This document shows positions 13,426-26,600 of a stretch of DNA of 64,000 nt, piece by piece; within the stretch, counting starts at the first letter, position 1, and every line of letters begins with the position of its first letter. The position numbers and the translations under genes were made by a program. The notes under the pieces are model-generated. The model was not told the DNA's origin. It searched no databases and saw only the letters and a list, made by a program, of their open reading frames with translations. Source of the DNA: Nymphaea colorata (lineage: Eukaryota > Streptophyta > Magnoliopsida > Nymphaeales > Nymphaeaceae); assembly GCF_008831285.2 (NCBI RefSeq), contig NC_045146.1, forward strand, positions 14,275,289 through 14,339,288, in the 5' to 3' direction.

Positions 13426-14192
13426 GCTTCAGAAACAAAAACATCCAATCCATTCTTATAAAATGGTGACATTTAAATAAATGTAAAGTCCATTTAAATG
13501 CATAAGTATGTAGAATACTCTGATTTCAAGCAGAGAGAACTAGCACAAGAATCATGTCCATATTGATGACAGGTTGCACATGATTTAGTTACTTTGCACT
13601 GATAAACACTTGATAGATTCCTTTTATCGCTTTCATTTGCACAAGGGAGCTCATGATCTTTGAGAATTGTCGAACCATTGGACACATCATCAATGGAACG
13701 GATAGCTCTTAAATGTCCAACAGTTTCGTTTTCAAGTAATTTAAATGAAAGCATACTTTTCTTTATTCATAAGAACTCGAGCATGTCTCAGAAGTTTTCT
13801 TCAATTGGAGTACCAAAATAAACCTAAAAAACAATTGGGTTTCACATAAACTTTCCAAGGAATTTTGAGCCACATATATGAAGATTTTCAATCTCACATC
13901 CGTCGTCCTTTTCACTTGAAACAACCAACCAAATTTTCGGGTTTGGCAGTATGACAGTGGGCAGCAGTTTTCAGCCAATGGCCGATTCCCCCACACCCCC
14001 CTCCCTCGCGCTCTCTCTCTCTCTTTCTCCCACCCATGTTCATGTTGAACCAGTCTCTTTTGTGGGTAGCAATTTTCTAGAGGGACACTGATTCACAGGT
14101 TTTGGTACCTGAAGGGATACTTACGTATATAACAAAATAAATATTAAAATATTTTAATGTAAAAAAAAGAAAAAAAAATAAAATTGAGAAGT

Positions 14193-14240
14193 TGGTGTGG
14201 GCAACTGCCCACACCAGCCTATATGTGGCTCCGCCACCGG
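14193..14240. mobile_element. hAT-like MITE fragment with palindromic core
   Basis: An 11-base inverted repeat (TGGTGTGGGCA / TGCCCACACCA, two-base centre) is followed by GTGGCTCCGCCACCGG. The same order, GTTGGTGTGGGCAA then a GGCTCCGCCACTG end, occurs in the complete element at 43252-43354, so this is probably a related copy. I did not find its left end. Confidence 0.45.
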
Positions 14241-15300
14241 TGCGTAGGTTTCTTCTTGCTTAATGCATACAATTTCATACCCACGATTTGGGTTTTGACA
14301 CTAGGGCAAGAGTCCATCTACAGTTGCTTGGGGTGCAAACAGAACAGTTTGTTCATTCCCACTGGTAAAGAGGAGAGGCGGTCACTTTGGAGAAATAACT
14401 TAATGGGTGTGCTATGATATGTGAAGATGCTTGGTCCGTGGATGGTCTTTGAACGGAGAGGAAAAGGTGAGTCATCTGCATGTCATTGTCATATTGTTAT
14501 TCATGCCGTTGGCTCTTATGCATGCATCTGAAGTTGTAAGCAATCTGCAGCAGATTTGAGCTAAAAGATGGGAGAGACATTTAAACCTGGATCACAAACA
14601 GTTTCTGAGCTCCTCCAAAGTTCACATTCATTTACAAGTAGGTGGAACCCTAAAGTGAACGAGAACCAACATGGCTTTCGTAGCCCATTACGATCGGACG
14701 CTAGCATCCGCAGCCATTGTTGTCGATACAGTAAGTCTTTTATACGTACTCCACTAGTTCGAAGTTGGATGACCATGATTTCCAAAACGAGACTCACCAC
14801 CATTTTGCTCGCAGGGTTTCGGTTCACCTGGTAGGGGCAACTTATTAGGATCATCAAGTCGACGGTCGACCTTAGATGTTTGACAGAACAATTATATTCT
14901 TTATGATATATGTTGTAGGATCAATTAAATGAGCAACTCCAAGGGATGGTAGAGCATAGATGTTGAGACATCATATTAGTAATTCTCAGTTTGGATCATC
15001 GAGTGAAATACATAAAACACATTATAAAAGATAAAGTTTCTTGGCTTGAATATCAGCTTCTTCAAATTTCATGCGCAAGTTACTTAGCTTATGACACAAT
15101 AGCAAGGTAATACAGACCTAACGTAACATTTCACTTGTTGCAATGAGTTATTTTTATTAAACTTTATTTATGATAGAATTAACATATTTTCTTAATATTC
15201 ATTGTAGATACACAAACTTTGTACGATTTCCACCTCAGTCATGAAATTATTGTGGGAGCATTTTCTCTTCATCTTAAAATTTTTTAAAAATGGTTTCATA
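14241..15300. other. Intergenic, no gene recognised
   Basis: Open frames at about 14560-14860 are present on both strands but carry no recognisable domain. The rest is AT-rich with no defined repeat. Confidence 0.45.
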
Positions 15301-15302
15301 AC

Positions 15303-15503
15303 TTTGAACTAAAGTGAATCAATTGCATTGTAATATAAGTGTGAACATTTGCTATTCCTATATATTTGGTTTGAACTAAAGCTAATCAATTGCATTGTAA
15401 TATAAGTGTGAACATTTGCTATTCCTATATATTTGGTTTGAACTAAAGCGAATCAATTGCATTGTAATATAAGTGTGAACATTTGCTATACTTATATGTT
15501 TGG
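15303..15503 (+). repeat. Minisatellite, three 67-bp units
   Basis: Near-identical units start at 15303, 15370 and 15437 with TTTGAACTAAAG, and each contains AATCAATTGCATTGTAATAT. The copies differ at only a few positions, which suggests a recent tandem amplification. The sequence is non-coding. Confidence 0.95.
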
Positions 15504-15599
15504 TTAATGAACATCTAATTGTTTAGCTTATTTTGTTTAATAGATGAAAAATATAAGCAATATGTATTTTCAGTTTTCAAAAAAAATGTCATACTTAAT

Positions 15600-15882
15600 G
15601 AAAAAGAAACTTAAAAGACTTTTGATGACGCGTAAATTTACAACGATAAATAATAAATTTACAACGATAAATAATAATATCGATGCTAGGGGAACGTTCA
15701 TGGTATAGTTTTTACCGATCGCTATAACGATGCCAAACATAATTTATTATTTACCAATGTGGTCAAATAATAGTCAACATTTACCTACATGTAGACTCTT
15801 GCCAGTGATATTCTATAACGATGCATGTCTTTGTTTCACTAACATTTTCTAGCCATCGATAATGTTTAGTTTTTTTACAGTG
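15600..15882 (-). mobile_element. Candidate CACTA-type transposon terminus
   Basis: Read on the minus strand, a CACTGTAAAAAAAC end at 15882 is followed inward by repeated words resembling subterminal repeats: ATCGATGGCTAG, GCATCGTTATAG twice, and TATCGTTGTAAATT twice in a 21-base tandem at 15634-15675. CACTA (En/Spm) elements begin with CACT(A/G) and carry such subterminal motifs. The opposite end and a 3-bp target duplication were not found, so this is at most one end of an element. Confidence 0.35.
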
Positions 15883-16140
15883 TAGACATACCCTCACGCC
15901 TTGAGGGCTATATCAACTGGAGGCCAATCCAATACACTTCTGATTTAACTCGCATGATATATTATTATTTACAGCCTCCTGTAATGAAACCTTTATACAA
16001 TCAATATACCAGCCCAATTTCCCCCATTCCTTCTTGAGGAACCAAATTGCTCAATTTGAATCGACACACGAAGACAGAAACCGCTGTACAAAAAAATGGC
16101 AGCTGATGCACTAAGTTTGTGCATTGCTTCATATTCATCG

Positions 16141-19100
16141 CTACAAAAGCGGGCCAGGTGGCTGGGCACCTTTCTGCCGTCTGAGGAGGAGAGCATAGAG
16201 GAGTTCATTCCATGCATCCGGAACTCCTGGCAAGCACCAATGGCTGCAGTCCTGTCGGTGCAGAGAGCTCGGGCCCGCTTCAGGCCCCATATAATAAATG
16301 GATGAGTGCCCGTCTTTGCGTGAGGTAGTCATGGAAGTCACGTTCATCACCTCCACATCCAGGTTGCTTGCTTTCTGCTGGTGTTCAGATAGAACCTCAG
16401 CCACCACAGTTAAAAACTTGATCCATGGTTGAGAATGAAGAGGAACAGGATCTAGCTCTGGAAACTTCTCCAGGTGGCAACTTCCCCCAGTTTTCCAGTC
16501 GCCTCCCCTGTTGACAATAGGATTAGCTTATTTTCAAAGGTAAAGAAGCACATGTTTTCAATTTTCACAGTTGCTGGATGCAGTTTGCAGTGTATTCATA
16601 GCCATAATCAAACAAAAGTTCCTACGATTTTGTCTTTTGCAATGCCCTTTCCAGGAGTATCATACACCAATATAGACACCAGATTCTGCACCAAAAGCAA
16701 ATACTTGTACATATACTGACAAAATTCATACAGAATAGGAAAGTTGTGATATAGCAGCAGGCTGTCGATTTCTTAAACAAAAGTAACTTATGTGAGTTCC
16801 ATACATCCATAGACAGAACTAATCGCATGATAAGTATATAAGATGAGCTTAGAAAGCAAAATTAAATCCAAAACTTGGTATTTGTTTGTGCAATCACTTA
16901 AAATGTGTTTGAAAATGTTTAATGTTTTTCCACGAACTGTATTTCACATATGGTGCAGACCCCTTTGGAGGCTATTGGAAGATACTTGCGTAGATATTCA
17001 AAATTGAGTTCTTAAGAACTGTTTCAAACATGACAGAACATTTCTTCGGAAAACGCTGTAAGATATTCGAAGTTAGACATTTATAAGATATTAATGTTGA
17101 GCTTCTAAGAACTATATTTCAAACACGACACATACCTCTTTGGAGAATATTGGGAGATACCAGCTAAGATACTGCTGGCGCCACATAGTGACCTTTAAGC
17201 CAGCCAACTTTAATTTTCCAAGTTATACAACCACAAGCTACTTTCGCTACCTAGAGGCCATAGAGCCCCCTGGACTAGGTGCTATTCGGTGCCATTTCAT
17301 TAAGCTTTCCGTACCCTTGAAGAGCAAGAGCTGACACCTTATGTAAATTTGAAACACAAAACATAATAGTAGAAACTTTTACCCCCTATCTTTAGTTAAC
17401 TGCATTAAAAGCATTTCACACGCATCACACGAGTGTGTATGCAATAATTATCTTTAAGAAATGAAATAATCGAATCTACCTGAAATGAACAGGAGCAAAT
17501 GTTCGAAATATAACATAAGTCTTGGTCTGGTCAATTTCTTTCTCTATCCAGCTTATCACAGTCTCCATCGATCTGTTGTATGCACTCTCAACACTCATCT
17601 CCGGCTTCACTTCCTCTCCTTCTTCAAAATAACATCCCCTACACAGCAGTAACAAGTGAAAAGTTAATGCAGAAGAACTGAACATGGACCTGTATAACTT
17701 ACAGAAAAAAGTTAGGATGGAGAACACAACTTCAGTGCACAAGCAATTTGCTGATTAACACAATGAGTTGCCAAATATTCTTCTTTATTGAAGTAATATC
17801 TTTAGTAACTAATAATCATCCTGAATGAGCAAACAACTCGTTCAGCTGTTTTGTTGTTTTCAGGAAAGAAACATAGTGCCTCCACAAAAGCAGTCGTAGT
17901 CTGCAATCAAGACTGTTCCAGCTCCCTTCATTCATCCAATACACAAGATTAGCGTTTCAGGTATGTGAAATCTCTTACCCTCTCAGTGTCTTCTCATAAT
18001 TCCACCAGTGTCCTGTGTTAAATATCAGAATATCTGCACCCTTCCATTTTGATGAAGTCCAGTCCATGACATCCAATTTCAGGGTCATCTTGGCCTCCAC
18101 TGGAGCACCTTTAGGTGGTCGGCCTTGGAACACCAGAAATGGTGATCGATAGTATTCCACAGTACAGTTATAGTCATGAAATTTGAATATGAAATAGCCG
18201 TTATGTTTAGTGATTGGCCTCCCATTGACTTCATATATTGAACTTTTGTTGGCAATTGCAGATGATAGCATGCAAAGGAGAGATTCCCATTGATTTCTCC
18301 CAATAGAATCACCCACAAAAACAAGCCTTCTGTTTCTCAGCATTTCTAGCATCATTCCTGCATCAAACCTGCATTGCGACGATCAAGTTTCAGTAAAAAA
18401 GACGAGAAGTCCAATTTCAAATTTCAACAGGAGCATATCCATCACATAACAAAGTTCAGCTTATTCAAACAAAGAAATAGTACATATATGAAAAAAAAAG
18501 TACATGCACAGTCAAAAATGAATTTTTGGAAACAAAGGCCCAGATCCTTTTTAATGGAGAGTCATGGTATGTCAAATCAGCACATGTAAAACGCCACCAA
18601 CTAACATGTTCATGACGATGAAACTGTGATTACCAAATACTAACGGAACACATTGTTTCATGAAATTGAGAACAATTGAATTGGGGAAAGAACAACTAAC
18701 TTAAGCACCATTTGATTAGAAAATAATAAACAAAAAAGATCTGTGACGACTCTACAACACATATAATCAAGCATCCAAGATGGCTCAGATATCCCTCTCA
18801 CTTGTCCATCTCCCCCCTCTCTCTCTTCTCAAGAGGGGAAAAGAAAAACACAAACCAGGTAATTAGACCACGCCGTTAGTGTGTAGCTTTAATTTTCTTC
18901 AAAAATAGAATCAGAAAAAAAATGAGACCATTGGAAGATCGAAAATAGCATAAGGTCAACGCCCCTGTAAATTGAAGGTCAATTCGCAAAATTCGTTTGG
19001 TAAACCGCCTAAGCCTACCCGAGATAGAAGCCCGAGGAGAGTAACAATTTCTTCTTTTAGAGAAACTGAACTCAGATTTGTAATTTTCAATTTCAATTTC

Positions 19101-21103
19101 TAGATCAATTAACAATTGCGACTTTTAAATTCTGAAAGTAAGAGTTAAAGAGTCAAGCGCATAATACTCGACTACTATATAAACTATCCACACGGCATAT
19201 TTAGAGTCGCCATAACATGCTTCCAACTATTTTCACATGGTATTTAAGAAAAACGTCACGCGGATTGGACTGAAAATTGAAAACAAGGAGAGAGAACAAC
19301 TTTTTTTTTAAAGTTTCCAATACAATTTTTATAGAAGAAATAGGAAAGCGGTGGTCAAAGAAAGGTACTCGTGTGGCATTAAAGAAACTGAAATGTGTAG
19401 CATTTAAAAAAACCTTGTTGGCATCCTACAACCTGGATAACAAATGAAGATTTTATATGCTGCAGATTTGCAATAATAAAATTAGGGTCCTTTTATTTCA
19501 CTGTAAACTAGCAATTCCAAAAGTCGCGTCATTTCTTCTGTCACGGGAGAGTCCGGGTTCAAAAATGAAATTATCAGGGAAAAACTTCAATCTCCATCAG
19601 CAAGCAAAGCAAGAAACGAAGACCGTGAACAGCTACGGATCCTAAACCTTCGCAAAATAGAGCTCAAAACAAAGGAGGATACAACGATACAATCTATCTG
19701 GAAACGGAAGATAACCCACATAAACAAAAGAAGAGAATGTGAGGAGGGCATGGCCGAGAAGATCACATGCCAACAGAGCGACATTAAAGAAACAAATGTG
19801 GCACACCGACCAAGAAATAATGGAACCTGAATTTTTAGCAGAGAAGCGTAAATTTCCATTCCCACCCTTCGAAAAGCAAGGAAGGTCAGGAGGTTCCAAG
19901 TTTCCAACATAATCGTCCAACCCACTATAACCCAATTCAAGTCTACGGTCGCTCTACAGTGTTAGTCCCCAAATGGCGTCGGCCATGGACACAAGGTCGA
20001 GAAGAAGACAATCAGGGCGTGATTTCGGCGAAAACCTTTGACGATTTTGATGGGTCTCTAGTGCGAAATGAAATTGAAGCGTTGACAGAAATAATTCAGA
20101 GAATGTTAGAGGGAGTTAATGACTCGCCAAACTGTACGCAGAAACAAGCGTAATTAACGGGGACTCTTGAATGCGGTGCACAATATGGACGGCACAGTGT
20201 CGGCGAATCAAGTCGGACACAGTAACCCAAGAGAAATCCTGAATATGTACTGAAAACGACTTCTCGCACACATTTTAGTAAATTTGCACCACCGGGGAAG
20301 AAGAAAGAGTCGGCCCCTCGTGTCCCAGTTAATGAGATGACCAAAACACCCTTGAACAAGAAAGAAGCCAGGAAATCATCCTGGCTTTCTCGTTCATCCA
20401 TGGACACTCTCCTGAATCCACACGCAGTGAAATGGGGAAGGAAGACGTTTCCTCCATTACCCATTTTCTCAGTGGTTGTTTTGAAAGGGACGGGTTTTTT
20501 TACTTCTATTCCATTGAGTAGTGAGGAACCTGGTAACGTTTTTTGCGAAAAAAGAAAAGAAGTACAAGAAAAGAGAGGGAAGCCAATGGAGCGAAACAAT
20601 GGAGAAACCAGTAAAAAGCGAGACAAAGACAGAAAAGGAAAGCAAAAGAAGCAGTTTCTTTTCCATTCTGGAGGGCAAAGGGGAAACCTCGGGAGATTGC
20701 AGGAGTTGGGTTGCCACCGCCATTTTGTGTAGAAGTCGTCAGGGCGGCCGTTCTCGGAGCAGCGGAAGCCCTCGTCCAGGAACCCGCAGTCCACCGATCT
20801 GTAGAGAGGGTAGCTCTCGTCCCAGACCCAACTCCCCGTGAACACATCGCAGGCGGGCGCCGCCAGGAAGTCCGGCAGGGACGCCTTGGGTGTGGAGGAG
20901 TACCGGAGGTCGACGAACCGCTGCTGGGACAGCAAGACCCGCTTGCCGACAGCGAAAAACCCGACGTCCATGTAAACGAAGCAGAGGAAGAAGGCGAGGG
21001 CCATCGCAACGAAGAAGAGCACGCCTGGGGAGGAGACGCTGGGGGGCTCGAGCTTCGGAAGGCGCCGCAGCTTCTTCACCATCAACTCCATCCCGAACAC
21101 CAT
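16141..21103 (-). CDS. TBL10/TBL11-like: Trichome birefringence-like polysaccharide O-acetyltransferase, four exons
   Basis: Exons are 21103-20688, 18368-17979, 17638-17480 and 16507-16141. Phases agree throughout and the spliced frame is 1332 bases, 443 aa. The protein is a predicted type II Golgi membrane protein: cytosolic basic start, membrane segment at about residues 27-46, then the TBL domain ([20 protein letters not shown], about 85-104) and the DUF231 acyltransferase region. The GDS motif is at 158-160 ([14 protein letters not shown]) and the DCSH motif at 408-411, supplying the serine and Asp-His of the GDSL-like catalytic triad. TBL proteins acetylate wall polysaccharides. The sequence reads closest, from memory, to Arabidopsis TBL10/TBL11; TBL10 has been linked to rhamnogalacturonan-I acetylation. 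The alternative start MELMVKK lies four residues further in. Exon 1 is very GC-rich and intron 1 is about 2.3 kb. Confidence 0.94.
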
Positions 21104-21310
21104 CGAACAGGAAGAAGAACAAGAAAAAGCGAGACAAACGCCGGCCGGATTCTTGCTTTTCACTCCTCCTCAAAGGAGAGACCGGGAGGAAACAACCGAA
21201 AGAGACAGAGGGAAAAAGAGAGAGGGCGAGATCAACATTACCAACGCCAACGAAGGCCAGCGATAGTCGCGGCCTTAGATGGCAAAAAGAACAGCACACG
21301 AAGTAACTGA

Positions 21311-21330
21311 TGAGAGAGAGAGAGAGAGAG
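21311..21330. repeat. (GA)n tract in the TBL leader
   Basis: A GA run (CT on the gene strand) about 210 bases upstream of the TBL start codon, in the expected 5' UTR or core promoter. CT-rich leaders are common in plant genes. Confidence 0.85.
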
Positions 21331-21489
21331 CCAGGCGGCTTCGTGTTGGCATTCAGGATACGGCGATATCTTTCCTTTTCTAGTTTCTGCGAGCAGAAGC
21401 GAAGCGTGGAACTGAATGACGGCGTGCCGCGAGAGAGACGGAAGAATTTATTCGCCTCTTGTTCACATGATTCAAGAACTTTCAAATTC

Positions 21490-21595
21490 AAGAACTTGAG
21501 GGTTCGAGCCCACCCGGCGTAACCTGGCTCGGGATGGGCTTTTTTGGAACTGGTCCGTTCTTGTTGCTCGACTCGGTCCGGTCCGAATCTTTATT
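21490..21595. repeat. GC-rich repeat-like patch
   Basis: Sequence built of CTCGG, GGTCCG and CGGTCCGGTCCG words, similar in composition to 23505-23640. No gene is seen. The GGGTTCGAGCCC word at its start resembles a tRNA T-loop but has no tRNA around it. Confidence 0.3.
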
Positions 21596-22647
21596 TCCCG
21601 TTGTTTAGTATGCTGATATAGAAGGAAAGAAAATCTGATAAATAAATGAGTAAATAAAACGTTTTTCTCGCATATACAATTTTTGTATTTTGGCGACCAA
21701 AATTTTTTAAAAACGATGGGTGAAAAGACAACTTTGTCCAACCGTGAAATCCCGATCGAGTTCGTGGGGAAGTGGGTCCTTTCGGTCCCCCGTGGCGCAG
21801 GGAAACTCGGGTTCCCTTTTTTGTTCGTGCCGTTATTTTTCTGAAAGAAAAGATCGAGAACTTCCTAATTCCTGATTTTGAAGCGGGGAAAGTGGAACGA
21901 GAGTGCTGTAGTTCCAGGAGAACTGTGTTTGGCTGGTCGTTGGCGAAGCCATGGACAGCAACTTTTTGCCTTTTTTTTTTCATTTCTCTTCTTCTTTTCT
22001 AGGGATCTTTGGGAATGAATAAAGACAATGTGAATGCTTTTCTTTTTTCTTCTTTTCTTTTTTTGTGGAAATCTTCTTCCCTTTAATTTAAAAGCAAAAA
22101 GGCGATGGTTTTGCTTTAGAATGGGAGAAATATTGTTCATATTTTCATTTATTTTGATAACTAACACCCGATACTAAAGTGAAAAGAAAACACGGTAATA
22201 AATTTGATACTAAGGGTGCACCGTTGCTATCGCTGACACCGACGCAGCTCAAGACTCCGGAAGCAAGAGGAATGGGGGGGTCTTCGGGCCTTTTTCGGAC
22301 GGTGGGATTAATACTCCTTGCTCACCCGAAATTACACCAAATATTCACTGTAATCAAATGATTTAATGATTTATGTGATTAGGAAGGATAGAGACCAGAG
22401 TAGGCAACATTACAATTTCCTTCATTTCTTTTCTTCTTGTTCTTTTGTTTTTGTTCTTTAATAAAGCGCCTCGGCCTTCATGATGACAAATGGTAAGTAA
22501 CCACGGCTGTTTGTTTCTTCTCTCTTTCTTCCTCTTGTTCTTGGACATTGTGTATACGAAAACTTAGAGATTCGTCAAACTCAGATCAAACTGCAAGACC
22601 AAGAGCTGTTGTTGATCTTTCCTTGAAAATTAGCATGAACGCATGAT

Positions 22648-22693
22648 TCCTTGCCGCCAAATTCTGGCCGGAAAGGATGCTTGGCGGCAAGGA
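22648..22693. repeat. Perfect 13-bp inverted repeat with 20-base loop
   Basis: TCCTTGCCGCCAA at 22648-22660 pairs with TTGGCGGCAAGGA at 22681-22693. It is a GC-rich potential hairpin in intergenic DNA with no gene close enough to suggest a role. Confidence 0.85.
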
Positions 22694-22959
22694 TGCCGGC
22701 GACGTTCATTCAAGTTTAACCAAGATTAAGGTAATTGACTTGAGCCTGAGGTCCGGCAACTCCTGTTCCTTGCCTGTGGGTTGCTGCCTCTCAATCGTTT
22801 TACTATATATTTGAAAAGGGTATAATTTTTTCTACGATCTTAAATTGGGTTACTATGTATTCTGCCCGTAGACAAAAACTTTTTGCTCTACCATTGTGCT
22901 TTACTGACCCACCTTTTACATTCTTACGTTACGATGCTGTTGCACATGCAAGCGATCGA

Positions 22960-23180
22960 TAGATCCCAACCACTTAATTAGAGACAAAAACCAGACACAC
23001 TCGAATTTGATTGTTAAAATACTTTTGTATATAATGTAACTATATACATAAGAACTTGAGAATGTTTTGATGTGAAACATTCACTAAATTAGTCATTTTT
23101 TTTAGTTCAACATGTTTCTATGGTAATTAAAAAAAAAAAAAAAAGGAAAGGCCCTTATGACATCAATTTTTTGCCAGTAT
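22960..23180 (+). repeat. Copy 2 of a diverged dispersed repeat
   Basis: Shares ordered words with 8700-8930, including TTTTGATGTGAAACATTCAC, TAAATTAGTCATTTTTTT and TTATGACATCAATTTTTT. The family is not identified. Confidence 0.45.
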
Positions 23181-23504
23181 AAAAAATGAATAACTTAATA
23201 AGAGGTCTTTCTTGGTGCCCGATGTAAGCCGTTTGGGATATACCAATTTCCATATACATTCAAATTATATATATATATATATATACCACTAATTTGAAAG
23301 TACATGGTTAAGGGAATAGCTATAAATCAAGCCCTGACCATTTTCACTTGCTGCTTAAAATACCATTTTATGTGTTTTCTTGTAACTTGTATGTGTCATG
23401 CCCATTATGTAGATTGGCCTTTGAAGTGGTTACAATCATAAATATTCATTATTAAATGATAAAAAAAAGGCATATAAAAATAGTGGTGCTTATTGGGCAA
23501 GGCC

Positions 23505-23640
23505 GGAACAGCCCTATTTAAAGTACGGGTCCAGGTAGGACCGACTCGGACTGAGCTCGAACCTGGTTCGGTTTGAACTTGAGCTTGGGCCTGACCCAAC
23601 CGGCCGGGGCCGAGGGCCCTCAGCCTGGTGCTCACTCTCA
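23505..23640. repeat. GC-rich repeat-like patch
   Basis: The segment is far richer in CG, CCGG and GGCC words than its AT-rich surroundings (for example CAACCGGCCGGGGCCGAGGG). It is probably part of a dispersed repeat, but no ends or target duplications were found. Confidence 0.3.
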
Positions 23641-26600
23641 ATATAAAACCAAGGGGATAAAGAAGCGGTGCAAAGCGTGGGAGTTAAGAATGGAAGGTGT
23701 TGGCACGAGGCAAGTTCTTGCTTAAAGAATTTCAGAATTCTTCCACAGCCTTATCAAATCCAGAAAGCAAAAAATTTTCCAATGCTTTGCTTGGGAAAGC
23801 TAAGCTGGAAAGTATAACTTAGGCTGGGAACTTGCTCTCTGATTCCCACCAGCTTTTCATGTGCAGTCAGATGAGACTTTATGGAAAAGAATCGTACCGA
23901 AACCTTAGAATGCCTTTTGGCTCCACATATATATATATAGAGAGAGAGAGAGACTTCTCTTTTTTTTTCCAAATCAGTGGTTGAGAAAAAAACACTTGTT
24001 CTTTCTAGCATCTAAGAATTTAGCACAGGGCAGTTAATATTATAATGCATCTATTTATATAATAATGTTAGAACAAACCCTGAACATATTCAACTGGCAT
24101 AAATATCAAAACGAGTCCGGATCAGTTTGAAATGGCGGAAAACCGGTACGGAACTGCTGACTCGGTTTTCTCTCAAAATTGGGTTGGATAAAAAGGTGGG
24201 TTTTGGGTCGAAGATCAAAAGCAATTACATAAAACGGTGCATAATTTGTCTCTCATTCTTCTATCTTTCTCTGTTCAGCTTCGGCTTCTCCTCACAAGAA
24301 CTGGTTGAATGAATCAAAAGGACAGTTAACTGAGAACTTCCTCCAATTCAATGTGTTGGTGATGAAAGCAATCTCTCTTGCAATCTTAGCTTTACGGATT
24401 GTTGGCATCTTTAGAAGCATTGTTAACTGCGTTTAAATGGCTGTGCAGTTCATCATCCTGTACTGTGGAGAATGTAAATTCTGAGATTCTATCAGGGAAG
24501 AAGCAATAATGCTTCGTCTCAAAGCCTATCTCCGGACTTGGAATTCTTTTTATGAGAGGGACCACATTATGGCCTCAACTTCAAATATATATGCATCGAT
24601 TTCTCAACTATTACCGTTAAACAGTGATTCGAGTTTAAATAATGCAAGAAAAAGATGATGATGATTATTTTGTATTCGGACTTTGCCCACGCTGCTTGGG
24701 CACTGATGTGACCCGTTTAAAAATTTGATTGATATTACACGGCCACAAATTAATGAAACAGTAATTAAAAATAATCTAAATTTGTAAATTTATTTTCTAA
24801 AAGATGGTAAACCATGTTATTGTCAATAGTCAGAGTTTTATTAAGATTTTGGTCTTTTAACATTGCTTTCAACTTGAAAAATTAGTTCCTTTCACACACA
24901 TATATGGTGTGACGGTGTGTATCACCCTAAGTCATCAGGCCCTTTTATTTTACTGTTGCACTCAGAGTTTGCATTGAGTTCGGGTGCGCACCGGACATGG
25001 GCGTGGCTTCGACTCACACCAGAGCCCAATTAAAATGTCATATTACTAAATTACTTATATATTATATGTTGTGCAGATATTTTTCTATGCAATAGGATTA
25101 TTCAAGTATGTTATATACATTAATAACTAAATTGTAACAATAATATATACATGTTTATTCTGTTATATATATAATAAATTAAAAATAATAATAATAATAA
25201 TAAATATCATCGCCACACCAACACACCTAATTTTTTTGGGATGTACCGTACCGGCACCCGCACTCTGGTGACATAGTAGGTATCACCAGGGCGAGAATTT
25301 TCCACGACAACTTGTCTGGATCCAATCGGGGGACAGAGTTTCCGCAGATCCACAATCCCTAATTGGGTTATTTGGCTTTTAGCTCAAATGATTTTTTGTT
25401 CTTTTGCTATCTCTGATATCGAATCTGCCGAAGATAAATTCAAATTTGAAATTTTCAAACGAGTGGGACCTAGGCCCTGGTTTTTCGGGATTTCATAAAC
25501 ATCAGTATAGGAAAATAAATTATTTTTTAAGCTTAATTTTTTTTCATTTTTAAATGACGGGGAACCTTCTAAGAACCAGACCACTTAATGAACTCATGAA
25601 TGGCTCAGGTGAGTCCTAGCTTCGCCCAGTGACTAAAAATTCCACGCTACTGTTTGCTTCCAAAAGAGCACAGTTCGAATTGGAGACATGAGGTATACTT
25701 TCCCAGCAGCCTGCCCAGCAAAGCCTCTCCAGGCAATCTAAAGCCATCATCCTGGCAAAATTTTCTGCTAATACTTACCATGAGAATGATTCAGAGTTTG
25801 AAACTCACGTATTCCACCGACACATTTTTCTTAATTGGTTGTACTATATACATAAACATCATATTCAAGTTTCAAAAGGATTCATTTAGTTTCTTACTTT
25901 GGGTATATTATACATCTGAAATCAAACACTTAAATAGGTGGAGAAGAGCACAACTCTGACTTTTTACATTTTTGAGCAAACATTGAATGAAGTGGGAAAT
26001 AGAAAGAGCAAGCAGAGTTGACAGGATCGTAAAAGCTGCAATTTAATATTTAGATAGCGTGTTCAAACAAGATTATTCTTTTGGAAAAGCATTTCCGGCC
26101 ACAATGCGCGTCAAGGTAGTAATTATTTGAATGAATTGGAGAAGGGAAGCAACAGCAGATGCAATGAAGGGCATGCACATGCTCCCCCGTTGACAGTAAT
26201 AAATGTAAATGAATGCCCGCAGGAAGTTCCCCAAGGCCTTTACTTTTGGTACTAAAAGGGATTAAAAGTGCCAGGGGAAAGTATCTGCCAATTTGTATCG
26301 ATGGAGATTCATGATGGCCCATTAGCAACAGCTCATTTACTTTTCAACTACTTTCTGTCTCTTCAGAATGATTTCCTTCCAAGTGGTCGCTGGCACTTGG
26401 AGTCTCATGCACATTAGAATACGGAAAACTCAAAAGAAGTCTTAGAAATTCTGTGTTTTTACTTGAAATTGAATTCAGATGACCAGATTTGGTTGGGAAA
26501 ATCTTATACCCAAATCCAAATTTGATTGCTAGTGGGTGGCATGGAAATATCTTATCAAACCCAACTACTTTAGATTTGGATTTCAATTGTATTCAACCAA

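Noticed and set aside
20096-21163. 355-codon minus-strand open frame taken as one exon
   Set aside because: Only the first part is TBL coding sequence. The rest reads through intron 1 past a good donor at 20688; splicing to 18368 restores the conserved domain.
20711-21310. 199-codon plus-strand open frame
   Set aside because: Antisense to TBL exon 1; explained by GC-rich codon structure on the other strand.
21486-21500. tRNA T-loop-like GGGTTCGAGCCC
   Set aside because: No acceptor, D or anticodon stems around it.
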